A stretch of DNA of 38,122 nucleotides from Companilactobacillus nodensis DSM 19682 = JCM 14932 = NBRC 107160 (GTDB taxonomy: Bacteria > Bacillota > Bacilli > Lactobacillales > Lactobacillaceae): assembly GCF_000615905.1 (NCBI RefSeq), contig NZ_BAMN01000022.1, positions 1-38,122 on the forward strand, given 5' to 3'. The position numbers and the translations under genes were made by a program. Positions 15,812 to 24,256 of this stretch are shown piece after piece; position 1 is the first letter of the stretch; every line of letters begins with the position of its first letter. The notes beneath the pieces were generated by a model. That model was not told the origin of the DNA. It did not search any database and worked only from the letters and a program-made list of their open reading frames with translations.

Positions 15812-15852
15812 AAAATAACCGCAATTCTTCAAAGAAGAATTGCGGTTATTTT
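15812..15852. terminator. Bidirectional intrinsic terminator
   Basis: A perfect 19-bp stem (15812-15830 with 15834-15852) with an AAA loop and A/T flanks. It separates the PspC pair from the converging tetR gene. Confidence 0.93.
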
Positions 15853-15855
15853 AAT

Positions 15856-16437
15856 TTATGCGTTTAATCCACCATTTAATAAATTAACTAAGTACTCGTC
15901 AGCTGTGTTTATATCGATTTCAGGCTGTTCGAATAAACACCATTCAAGAACGGCGATTATCAAGTCACTGTAGAATCTTGCCAATAATTTAACAGGTACT
16001 TTAACTTGATCATTATCTTTACAGTAATTGTAAACCAGAATATTGGCTTCGTGTCGAAGATAACCAGACATACTATGCCATAGGTGTGAATCAGAACCAT
16101 TATTTTTGGTGATATTTGCGAGTAATTCTTGATGATCATTAAAGAATTCAAGTAATAAATTAAAAATCTTCACGAGACCTTCTTCTTCGTCACCATCTCT
16201 AGGTATTTTATTTAAGATGTCTTTTCCTATGTATGACCAGAGATATTGAAGCAAGTCGAACTTATCATCGAAATAATTGTAAAAAGTAGCACGTGGATAT
16301 TCGCTTTTTTTACAGATATCATTAACGGTTATTTTGTCGAATTCCTTTTCACTGAGTGCTTCAAACATCGCCAGCCGAAAGGCTTTTAGAGTTCTTTTTG
16401 CTCCCAACGTAAGGTGTTGAGTTACATCGATCTTCAT
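15856..16437 (-). CDS. TetR-family transcriptional regulator
   Basis: A 193-residue TetR/AcrR-type repressor. The N-terminal helix-turn-helix is VNDICKKSEYPRATFYNYFD (about residues 40-60), and the rest is a helical ligand-binding domain ending EWCLFEQPEIDINTADEYLV. The start at 16437 is set by GGGGG 8 nt upstream; a longer in-frame N-terminus to 16521 would read through the operator-like palindrome and is rejected. It is divergent from the large MMPL exporter gene, the usual arrangement for a repressor and the pump it controls. The inducer is unknown. Confidence 0.87.
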   Translation of the reverse strand: MKIDVTQHLTLGAKRTLKAFRLAMFEALSEKEFDKITVNDICKKSEYPRATFYNYFDDKFDLLQYLWSYIGKDILNKIPRDGDEEEGLVKIFNLLLEFFNDHQELLANITKNNGSDSHLWHSMSGYLRHEANILVYNYCKDNDQVKVPVKLLARFYSDLIIAVLEWCLFEQPEIDINTADEYLVNLLNGGLNA

Positions 16438-16494
16438 CTTAAATTCCCCCAAGTCATTTAATCCGATTACTTCGACATTAACATAAGTATAAAT

Positions 16495-16510
16495 TTTTGC
16501 AAGTGCAAAA
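16495..16510. promoter_or_regulatory. Palindrome upstream of tetR
   Basis: TTTTGCAAGTGCAAAA is a perfect 7-bp inverted repeat around AG, 58 nt upstream of the tetR start in the divergent tetR/MMPL intergenic region. It is a candidate autoregulatory operator. Confidence 0.4.
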
Positions 16511-16691
16511 CTAACGTGCATTTGTAATGAAAATGACCGTGTTTTTCAAAAAAGCGGCTTCTTTTCATGACAAAAAGGACTTTTTCATTACATTTTTGGA
16601 CAAATATTAAAAATGTGTCTAAATTAAAACATTTATATATAAATTGTCTCTTGTCTAATTACACCATTAATTTTATTATTATCGTTGTATT

Positions 16692-16705
16692 TTGACAGTT
16701 GTCAA
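16692..16705. promoter_or_regulatory. Palindrome upstream of the MMPL gene
   Basis: TTGACAGTTGTCAA is a perfect 6-bp inverted repeat around GT, about 40 nt before the exporter start. Its left arm equals a consensus -35, but I find no good -10 at 16-18 nt. It is a candidate TetR operator or promoter element. Confidence 0.4.
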
Positions 16706-16743
16706 TTATTTTACAAGTGATAACGGGTTGAGGAGATGTCGTA

Positions 16744-19700
16744 ATGAAGCAGATCACAAAGAAGTATGTGCCTGCTCTAATTGGATGGATAATAGTTGTG
16801 GCAATAGCATTGTTTGCCATGCCAAATGTATCCCAATTAGTTAGAGATAAAGGAAATATAACTTTACCAAGTTATACCGAAAGCCAGAAGGCTTCCAAGA
16901 TTGAAAAGAAAGCGAATGGAAACAAATCCGTTCGGACTTATACAGCGGTGTTTAACAATAACGGTGATAACAAATTCACTGCTTCCCAGAATCGAAAGAT
17001 CACTCGTAAGTTGAATAACTTGGAAGACAAGAATTCACTTAAGATCGAAAAAGTTATGGGACCTAGTGATAATGCTGAAACCAAGAAGCAGCTGATTGCC
17101 GAGGACAAATCAACGCAATTGGCACAGATTACAGTTAAGAACAATGGATCAGTTGGTCCACAGGTCAAGGAGCTCCAACGTCAATTGAAGACGTCAGGAA
17201 TCAAGACTTATGTTACGGGTTCAGATGCTTTGAATGATGAATTCGCAACTGTGACTGAGAAAGGGATTCAGAAAACTGAAGTTATTGCGGTAATCTTTAT
17301 CTTTATCGTATTAATATTAGTCTTCCGTTCTCCAATCGTTCCATTGGTATCGTTACTTAATGTTGGTGTTGCCTTTGTTACATCATTAAGTATCATTATG
17401 AATCTTGCTCAAAAATTTGATTTTCCAATTTCTAATTTTACACAAGTATTCTTAGTGGTTGTTTTATTCGGTATTGGAACTGATTATAATATTCTTCTAT
17501 ATAACTACTTCAAGGGAGCGTTAGCCAGGGGAATGTCGGCTGTTGAAGCTGCTCATGATGCGCAACGTCATGGTGGCCGCACGATTTTGTACAGTGGATT
17601 GTCAGTTCTAATTGGATTCTCTGTACTTTCATTAGCTAAGTTCTCGTTCTATCAAAGCGCTGTTGGTGTTGCTATTGGTGTTCTAGTGTTGTTGGCAGTT
17701 CTTCTAACATTGAATATGTTCTTCATGGAAACACTTGGAGCTAAGATGTTCTGGCCAAGTAAAGTTACTGCTGGACGTGGCAAGAGCAGAGTGTGGTATG
17801 GATTATCACGTGCAGCTTTAGCATATCCAGTTGTGATCTTGGCAATCATTGGTGTTGTTGCGGTACCATTTTTAGTCAATACAAGTTCAACATTGAACTT
17901 CAACAACGCTGATGAAGTGCCTGATACTTATCAAGCCAAAAAGGGTTATGAAGTCATCCAAAGTCACTTCAGTAAAGGTATGTCAGCTCCAGCAACTGTT
18001 TATATTCAGGATAGTTCGAAGATGACAACTCAACCAAATTGGCGGCAGTTGATGACTTGACTCAATATCTTAAACAAGAACCAGGCGTTAAGACTGTTGC
18101 ATCCGCAACACAACCTGGTGGTAACAAGATCAAGAGTATGTATTTGAAGAATCAACTTCTGACTATTACAAATGGTCTTAATACATCGACCAAAGGCCTA
18201 GAAAAAATCAAGTCCGGATTAAATTCTGCAAGTTCAAAATTGCAAAGTGCAAATATCAGCGGCAGTACAGCACAAGTCCAAGAGTTAGCCAATGGTACGA
18301 GTGAGTTGCAATCTGGTGCACAACAGTTGTCGAGTGGAATTAATCAATATACTAGTGGCGTCTCAAGTGTCAACAGCGGCTTGCAAAGTGCAAGTAGTCA
18401 GATGCCTACGTTGACTAGTGGTGTTTCAAATTTGACAAGTAGTTCGCAACAATTGTCATCTGGGTTGTCACAATTACAAACACAGGTAGGTTCAATTTCT
18501 TCACAAGCTAGTCAATTATTGGCGTTAATGCAGAGTACTGGACAGGATACTTCTACAGCCGCCGCAGAAATGTCTGCTTTACAGGGTTCCATCGGTCAAT
18601 TAAGTAGTGGTTCCGCTGCTATCACATCTGGAATGGGACAGTTACAAGGTCAAATTCCAACATTGACATCAGGGATGTCTACTTTGGCAAGTGGGACAAG
18701 TACTCTTAATTCAACCAGTTCAACCTTAACTAGTGGTGGTCAAAGTGTTGCCAGTGGAGCAACGACCGTTAATAGTGGGGTTCAACAGATGAATACTCAA
18801 CTCAAACAAATGAGCTCTGAAGTTACTGAGCTAGAATCAGGATTATCATCAGCTAATGATGGACTTGATTCAATTGCTTCTGGTAATAAGACTATGAAGA
18901 CATACTTAGATGGATTGAGAACTTCATATGTCGGCGATACATTCTATCTACCTAAGCAGACGATTAAGAGCAGTGAATTCAAGCCGGCATTGGATGCGTA
19001 TATGGATGGTAATCGTAAGATCGCTCAAATAACGATTGTCTTCAAGGGTGATCCAAACAGTGAGACTACTTCTAAACAATTGAAGACTATTCAAACTGAC
19101 ATGAAAGCCAGATTGAAACATGGTGCCTTGAAGAATGCTAAAGTTGCCGTCGGTGGTGAAACTTCTCAAAATAATGATTTGAGAACATTAGCAAATGGAG
19201 ACTTTGGTAGAACAGCTTTGATTATGACGATCGGAATTGGAATTGCTTTGATCGTTGTAACAGAGTCTATCTTGCAACCAATGACAATCATTGAACTTTG
19301 TTATTAGCATACGAAGTTTCATTAGGAATAACGAGAATTGTTTCCAAGTTTGTTCTTGGTGATCCAATGTTGAGTTGGAATACACCATTCTTCACCTTCA
19401 TTATGTTGATGGCACTTGGGGTCGATTACAGTATCTTCTTAATGGTTAGATTCAAGGATGAAACTCAACCTGACTTGAAGGATAGAATGCTCAATGCTGC
19501 GACTGCCATTGGTGCAGTTGTCATATCTGCTGCCATTATTTTAAGTGGTACGTTTGCAGCCTTGATGCCATCAGGTGTAACAACCTTAATTCAAGTTGCC
19601 TTGGGTGTAATCTTCGGTTTAATAATTTTGGTTATTATTCTTCCATTGACCTTGTCATCGTTAATCAGTTTGACGATGTGGCATGAGAAGAGGATTCATC

Positions 19701-19774
19701 GAGTTAGAAAACCTAAGAAAAACAAAAAAGCAAAAGCAGATACAAGTTCTAAAGATAAACCTGCAACAGATTAA
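16744..19774 (+). pseudogene. MMPL/RND-type exporter, YdgH-like, interrupted by two frameshifts
   Basis: Three successive frames (to 18060, 18039-19307, 19298-19774) together make one protein of about 1010 residues. It has an N-terminal helix, a first MMPL membrane domain (about 170-345), and a long extracellular region of repeated Ser/Gly/Thr/Gln heptads such as SGAQQLSSGINQYTSG (predicted coiled coil). A second MMPL domain ends in a Lys-rich tail. Both breaks are one-base losses. At 18036-18038, CCA-AAT-TGG becomes P-K-L-A-A-V-D-D if one A is added. At 19293, ATT-GAA-CTT becomes I-I-G-T-L-L-L-A-Y if one G is added. All segments on either side are well conserved with no internal stops, so the breaks are recent or sequencing errors. 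RBS AGGAG precedes the ATG. An intact product would export a lipid or toxic hydrophobic compound under the divergent TetR. Confidence 0.88.
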
Positions 19775-19792
19775 TAAGTAATGTTAAAGAAA

Positions 19793-19975
19793 TTTGGGAC
19801 AAAACTCTAGAATCTAAGTAAATAAGTGGTGTCAATTGCCGGTCTGTGGTGATTGACACCACTTTTATTTATTGGTTTCAGCGCCTATACATAGGTTCAA
19901 AAAAAATAGTTCTGAGAAATCAATTGATTTCTCAGAACTACCTTTTTTGATGCGAGCCAGGGGTTTTGTCCCAGA
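19793..19975. repeat. Composite palindromic repeat element
   Basis: A 183-bp noncoding element. Outer arms TTTGGGACAAAACT (19793-19806) and GGTTTTGTCCCAGA (19962-19975) are inverted relative to one another. They enclose a 13-bp hairpin (19824-19836 with 19852-19864) and a perfect 34-bp palindrome (19907-19940). Each inner hairpin is followed by a T run. The nested design, with no coding capacity, looks like a dispersed repeat of the MITE or BOX kind, and could also act as a double terminator for the exporter gene. Confidence 0.75.
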
Positions 19976-20116
19976 CTCTTTTTATTAGTAATCCACAAAT
20001 ACTGTCACATTTGCCCAATGAGTTTAGTGACTGCTATTGAAATCAAAAAGAGACCCAATAACGTGTTGTTGATTCTAATCTGATTCAACTAACACCAAGC
20101 ATAATGTTATCCTAGC

Positions 20117-20416
20117 TTAATTCAATTGACCACGATTAACTCTAGCTTCGTTTAAGAACCAATAATCAGCTGGCGAACCAATCAACCTACTATAAGGAAT
20201 CGGTGTCTGATGTTGTTGCCTTAAAACCTGATTTAAATAATTACGAACAATCCATGGATCTTCGATATGACGCACATTCAAATCCAAGACCTGTTGTAAG
20301 TAGGTCGGTGTTGTCTGCAAATCAGCTGCCGCTTGCGCCACACTAAGACCGCTTAATTCAAAATTTTCTTGTAATTCGCGCTTGGTTGCATGTTGTTCCA
20401 TTGCTGTTAATGACAT
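20117..20416 (-). CDS. DUF2316 family protein
   Basis: A 99-residue small cytosolic protein recognised as DUF2316. Features are the start MSLTAMEQHATKRELQENF, a helix-turn-helix-like middle (LSVAQAAADLQTTPTYLQQV) and the conserved end DYWFLNEARVNRGQL. Function unknown; the middle suggests DNA binding. It starts 1 nt after the marR stop codon, so the two are coupled. Its base composition appears richer in G+C than most of the window, consistent with acquisition from a higher-GC lactobacillus. Confidence 0.87.
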   Translation of the reverse strand: MSLTAMEQHATKRELQENFELSGLSVAQAAADLQTTPTYLQQVLDLNVRHIEDPWIVRNYLNQVLRQQHQTPIPYSRLIGSPADYWFLNEARVNRGQLN

Positions 20417-20417
20417 T

Positions 20418-20855
20418 TTAGTCGCCTGCCGTTTCTAAATATTGAGTTAATTTGGTTAATAATGCTACCAAGTCATCGAGTTGCTTGGCAGTTAGTCCCT
20501 GTTCAAATAAAGTATTTAATTTGTTAAATGTTTGCGCAATTTGTTCCGCTATTTTTGCTCCTTCAACTGTTAAGAATAGGGCCTTTTCGCGGGCATTTTC
20601 TTTGACTGGTTGGCGCGTTAGCCAGCCGCGCTGACTAAGTCCAGTTAATAAATTAGAAGTACTCGCAGCCTGTCGCCCTAAATGAGTTGCCACCGCCCGC
20701 TGGTTTGTTCCAGGATGTGCTTGCACATAATCCAGTACCCGTGCCTGATCTGGGTTAAGTCCTAGTTGTTTCAAGTGATGATTCAAATTTTGTTGTTCAA
20801 TTTGGGCCAGTTGATAAATTGAATGGACAATTCCGGTTTTATTTTGCACGATCAC
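20418..20855 (-). CDS. MarR-family transcriptional regulator
   Basis: A 145-residue winged-helix regulator of the MarR family. The recognition region is TNQRAVATHLGRQAASTSNL, followed by the wing GWLTRQPVKENAREKALFLT. It is the first gene of a two-gene operon with DUF2316 and is divergent from a short-chain dehydrogenase gene. Two tandem dyads lie between them, so autoregulation and control of the dehydrogenase are likely. Its composition is G+C richer than the surroundings (for example the GCGCGTTAGCCAGCCGCG stretch), which supports horizontal transfer. The start ATG at 20855 gives the expected family length. Confidence 0.88.
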   Translation of the reverse strand: MIVQNKTGIVHSIYQLAQIEQQNLNHHLKQLGLNPDQARVLDYVQAHPGTNQRAVATHLGRQAASTSNLLTGLSQRGWLTRQPVKENAREKALFLTVEGAKIAEQIAQTFNKLNTLFEQGLTAKQLDDLVALLTKLTQYLETAGD

Positions 20856-20885
20856 ACCCGCTTTCTCTGTTTAGTTTATCATGAA

Positions 20886-20917
20886 TTGTTTTAATTACAA
20901 GTGTTTTAATTGAAACA
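20886..20917. promoter_or_regulatory. Tandem MarR-type operator dyads
   Basis: Two adjacent dyads share the core GTTTTAATT: TTGTTTTAATTACAA (20886-20900) and TGTTTTAATTGAAACA (20902-20917), the second symmetric at 14 of 16 positions. They sit upstream of marR in the divergent region. Confidence 0.65.
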
Positions 20918-20951
20918 GTTTTGTCAATAATTTAATGTGAGATCAAATTGA

Positions 20952-20981
20952 TTGGTACTCAATGGTTTGCACCACTATAAT
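20952..20981 (+). promoter_or_regulatory. Promoter of the accessory dehydrogenase gene
   Basis: A perfect -10 TATAAT (20976-20981) lies 18 nt from a -35 TTGGTA (20952-20957). Transcription would start about 40 nt before the gene. Confidence 0.6.
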
Positions 20982-21028
20982 GTATTCAAACATATTAGAA
21001 ATATGATTAATGATAAGGAGAACGATAT

Positions 21029-21910
21029 ATGACAAAAACAGTGATCGTAACGGGAGCCAATTCTGGACTGGGATTTGAAACAACTAAGCAAATTGCAGCA
21101 AAAGGTAGCAATTATCAACTCGTCATGGCTTGCCGAAATATGAAAAAAGCAGCTGTAGCCCGTCAGAGAATTTTACAGACGATACCTGATGCAAATATCA
21201 TTTGTTTGGAGTTAGACACATCTTCGTTGGCAAAAGTGAGGGCATTTGTTGCTGCGTTTAGGAAACTAAACATACCACTCTACGGTCTAGTATGTAATGC
21301 TGGAGTTAGCGGCAAAACCGTTCATCAAACGCAAGATGGTTTTAACAATATTTTCGAAACAAACTATCTTGGGCATTTTCTACTTACTCAACTTCTGATG
21401 CCATTAATGGAAGTAAAGGGTCGTATCGTAACTGTCAGCAGTGAACGTCATGATGCATTGCTTAAAGGTGCGACATGGCCTGGGTCAAATGTACTTGCAT
21501 ATAGTGGCATGAATCCACAGGTGGATGGTCAAAGTTATCCATTTTCCAAGCTATGCATGATTCTATTTGCATATGAATTAGATCAAAAATTGAGAGCTAA
21601 CGGCCAGCAGATAGCCGTTAATAGTGTTAATCCTGGTCTCATGACTGAAACAGGATTGGCAAAGGATAAATCACGTTTCACGCCAACGGTTCTTTCACAG
21701 TTTGCAGGTATCATTGGCACTGCGAAGGATTCAGGAAAAATGATCACTGATCTAATTACCGCTGATAAATTTGCAGCAGGTCCAGTAAGATACTTTGACC
21801 GTAGCAGTGATAAGCCTGTACTATCATCAAATCTTTCTTACGATGAACAGATTCAAGATGAACTTTGGAATTTTAGTATGGAGGCAGTTGGTCTAAAGGG
21901 TAATGAATAA
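21029..21910 (+). CDS. Short-chain dehydrogenase (retinol dehydrogenase / protochlorophyllide reductase-like SDR)
   Basis: A 293-residue SDR with Rossmann motif TGANSGLG (8-15), NAG (90-92), catalytic Ser at 137/138 and YxxxK at Y170 and K174. The extended insert between the Ser and Tyr, and the SYPFSK active site, are typical of the RDH/POR-like branch. That branch reduces varied carbonyls; true light-dependent POR activity is not implied. The ATG at 21029 is preceded by AAGGAG. It is divergent from the MarR-DUF2316 operon and likely controlled by that MarR. The patch downstream contains gene fragments, so this gene sits in an unstable accessory region. Confidence 0.88.
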   Translation: MTKTVIVTGANSGLGFETTKQIAAKGSNYQLVMACRNMKKAAVARQRILQTIPDANIICLELDTSSLAKVRAFVAAFRKLNIPLYGLVCNAGVSGKTVHQTQDGFNNIFETNYLGHFLLTQLLMPLMEVKGRIVTVSSERHDALLKGATWPGSNVLAYSGMNPQVDGQSYPFSKLCMILFAYELDQKLRANGQQIAVNSVNPGLMTETGLAKDKSRFTPTVLSQFAGIIGTAKDSGKMITDLITADKFAAGPVRYFDRSSDKPVLSSNLSYDEQIQDELWNFSMEAVGLKGNE

Positions 21911-22029
21911 ACCCAATATATTGTTTATGAAATTGGGTATCGGAACAGTATGTCCCCATAGTTCCACAGCTATCCAAACTACTATAGGCACACAACTTGC
22001 GCTTTGGTTAAGTTTCATCGTGATTATTT

Positions 22030-22338
22030 TTGTTGTCTATCGTCATCGGTGATAATTTAATTTCACGTGCAGCAGACGTTACTCTAAAAGAACAACGAAA
22101 ACTTATCATGGTTCCTCGTGAAACACCATTGAATACGATTCATCTGGAAAATATGACAAAGTTATCCAGAATGGGAGTGCAAATGATCCCACCGATTCCG
22201 GCGTTCTATAATCATCCTCAAACTATTCAAGATTTAGTTGATCATCAAACAATGAAGATATTAGATGCATTGAGAATTGACAATGATTTTGATGCACCAG
22301 CTCCGGTCTATTACAGTGATTTTGAAAATCCCAAATAG
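22030..22338 (+). pseudogene. C-terminal fragment of a UbiX-family flavin prenyltransferase
   Basis: About 100 residues match only the C-terminal half of UbiX/Pad1-type proteins: [17 protein letters not shown], then VPRETPLN, then the [20 protein letters not shown] motif. The complete protein is about 190 residues, and the flavin-binding N-terminal half (GxSGA) is absent from all frames upstream. The apparent TTG start at 22030 has no ribosome site. The prenyl-FMN synthase cannot work without the missing half, so this is a truncated remnant. No UbiD-type decarboxylase partner is in the window. Confidence 0.85.
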
Positions 22339-22417
22339 ATATAAATTAACTTATAAGCAATCTACTGGTATGCAGTAATTATTGAGACTATTATCATGGC
22401 AAAATAAGCTAAAGAAG

Positions 22418-22636
22418 ATGAGTATAATGTTTGTTATTGTATTAGGACTCATGGCTATTGCCATTGGAATTTATCAACTGTTAGGTACGCGAACTTTCTT
22501 TGAATTAGAGAAAAAGGACGGCCACATGACCGCACCAAAAGTTGAGTTTGCAGAATGGTCTTCAGTATTGATATCAGCAATTATTATAATTATGGGTGTC
22601 TGTGTACTTGCGTTTGTTGGAGTCACGGCATATTGA
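22418..22636 (+). CDS. Small two-helix membrane protein of unknown function
   Basis: A 72-residue hydrophobic protein with two predicted membrane segments (about residues 2-22 and 48-70). They are separated by a polar stretch with LGTRTFFELEKKDGHMTAPK. I do not recognise it. The start is uncertain: ATG 22418, ATG 22427 and an upstream TTG at 22382 are all in frame and none has a good ribosome site. It lies in the accessory patch after the UbiX fragment and may itself be debris. Confidence 0.45.
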   Translation: MSIMFVIVLGLMAIAIGIYQLLGTRTFFELEKKDGHMTAPKVEFAEWSSVLISAIIIIMGVCVLAFVGVTAY

Positions 22637-22691
22637 TAAAGCAAATAAAACAGTGTCAATTTATTCGGTATGGACACGTTATGAATAGCAA

Positions 22692-22725
22692 AAGGAATTA
22701 CCATTATCGGTAATTCCTTATTTTT
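22692..22725. terminator. Bidirectional intrinsic terminator
   Basis: Stem AAGGAATTACC / GGTAATTCCTT (22692-22702 with 22709-22719) is followed by a T-rich run. It separates the accessory patch from the converging coaBC gene. Confidence 0.88.
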
Positions 22726-22726
22726 T

Positions 22727-23929
22727 TTACTTTATATTTTTTTCATAGTATTCCCAGAACTTAGCAGCAATATCATTCTTAGACATCAAAGGCCAAGTTA
22801 CTGGTTCTTTGTCACGTTGAATCAAAGTTATTTGGTTGGTATCAACATTGAAGCCGGTATTGGCTTTGGAAACATCATTAGCAAGTATCATATCAACATT
22901 TTTGCTGTACAATTTCTTTTTTGCATAAGGAATGAGATTCTCTGTTTCAGCAGCAAAGCCAACCACAAATTGGTTATTTTTATCTTTAGCTATCTCTTTG
23001 AGAATGTCAGGGTTCTTTTGTAATTCAATTGTGTATAAGTCTTGGTCGTCGTCCTTTTTGATTTTTTGATCAGCCTTGTGCGCTGGTCTAAAGTCAGAAA
23101 CTGCGGCGGCCATTACTAGTACATTGCTACTTTCGAAATGTTTTTGGAGTTCCTTTTGCATTTCCAAGGCAGTGGAAACCTTGATTTCATTCAAGTTAGG
23201 TGAGCTCAGTTGATCATGGACTGTTGTAATGAGCGTCACATGGGCTCCCATATCAGCTGCCACATTAGCGAGTGCAATTCCCATTTTGCCAGATGAGTTA
23301 TTCCCAATGAATCTGACGGGATCGATAGCCTCCTTAGTTCCACCGGCAGTTACGATCACGTTGGCGCCGGCAAGAACTGGTTTGGTAAATGTTTTGAATA
23401 TTTCTACCATTATAGTAGATAATTCTGGTAGTCGTCCCTTACCTGATTCTCCTTCAGCTAAGAAGCCAGAATCTGGTTGAACAATTTTGATGTCCATCAG
23501 ATTGAGGGTTCTTAAGTTGGTTTGAACGGCAGGGTTGTTCCACATAGTAGTGTTCATTGCTGGAAATACAAGCTTGGGTGCGTCGGTTGCCAACAAGGTC
23601 GTGGATGCAAGGTCATCAGCGATTCCGTTCGCCATCTTGGCGATGATGTTCGCCGTAGCAGGGATGACAACCGCTAAGTCAGTCCAATGTGCCAACTTGA
23701 TGTGAGGTATGAAGTCATCTTGTGCTGATTGAGCATCAAAATTGTCAGTTAAAACTGGACGTTGACTTAATGTCGCAAAGGTTAGTGGTGTGACAAATTC
23801 TTGTGCGGCCTTAGTCATAACGACTTGGACCTCAGCTTGGTTCTTGATCAATTCACGGACAATATTCAAAGATTTATAGACGGCAATCCCGCCAGTTACA
23901 TAGAGCGTAATGTGTTTCCCTTTTAACAT
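22727..23929 (-). CDS. coaBC: Phosphopantothenoylcysteine decarboxylase / phosphopantothenate-cysteine ligase
   Basis: A 400-residue bifunctional enzyme of coenzyme A synthesis. The N-terminal flavoprotein CoaC domain (1-185) has the active His76 in FIPHIKL and the substrate clamp PAMNTTMW with Asn126. The C-terminal CoaB ligase (190-400) starts VIVTAGGTKEAIDPVRFIGN and has VMAAAVSDFRP and KIKK. Where Escherichia coli CoaC has the catalytic Cys158 in LACG, this protein has LAEG with Glu159; the adjacent GKGR is kept. That change may be a lineage variant, as the enzyme is expected to be essential. The ATG at 23929 follows AGGTGA. It stands alone, with no coaA or priA next to it here. Confidence 0.93.
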   Translation of the reverse strand: MLKGKHITLYVTGGIAVYKSLNIVRELIKNQAEVQVVMTKAAQEFVTPLTFATLSQRPVLTDNFDAQSAQDDFIPHIKLAHWTDLAVVIPATANIIAKMANGIADDLASTTLLATDAPKLVFPAMNTTMWNNPAVQTNLRTLNLMDIKIVQPDSGFLAEGESGKGRLPELSTIMVEIFKTFTKPVLAGANVIVTAGGTKEAIDPVRFIGNNSSGKMGIALANVAADMGAHVTLITTVHDQLSSPNLNEIKVSTALEMQKELQKHFESSNVLVMAAAVSDFRPAHKADQKIKKDDDQDLYTIELQKNPDILKEIAKDKNNQFVVGFAAETENLIPYAKKKLYSKNVDMILANDVSKANTGFNVDTNQITLIQRDKEPVTWPLMSKNDIAAKFWEYYEKNIK

Positions 23930-24006
23930 ACAGTCACCTCATATTCTTTCTACTATATTATACATTGTTTTATTGCATTATAATGAAACTAATATAGGAG
24001 GAACTT

Positions 24007-24207
24007 ATGAATACTGCAACTATCGATATTATTGTCGCCATTATCTTAATTATTTTTGTTAATAATCCACTATTACAGTTTTTTCAAAAATCATTTGGCA
24101 TGAATTTTGTTATCAGTGAAGTGATTATTGCCATAATTATAATTATATTGATATATTTACTAAACAAGTTTGTATTGAAGCGTGTTTTCGCAAATAAATC
24201 TAAGTGA
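24007..24207 (+). CDS. Small membrane protein of unknown function
   Basis: A 66-residue protein that is almost entirely hydrophobic, with two membrane segments (about 7-24 and 34-55) rich in Ile and a basic C-terminus (KFVLKRVFANKSK). I do not recognise it. A strong GGAGG 6-7 nt before the ATG supports translation despite the small size. It lies just upstream of the GH3 gene on the same strand with a 49-nt gap; co-transcription is possible. Confidence 0.65.
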   Translation: MNTATIDIIVAIILIIFVNNPLLQFFQKSFGMNFVISEVIIAIIIIILIYLLNKFVLKRVFANKSK

Positions 24208-24256
24208 AAAAGTGTAAAATTACAATTGAGATGTTTCACCGAAGGAGTGGTCAGTG

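Noticed and set aside
18039-19774. Treating the second and third exporter frames as separate genes
   Set aside because: Neither has a ribosome site, each begins in mid-domain, and restoring one base at each junction gives a continuous MMPL protein.
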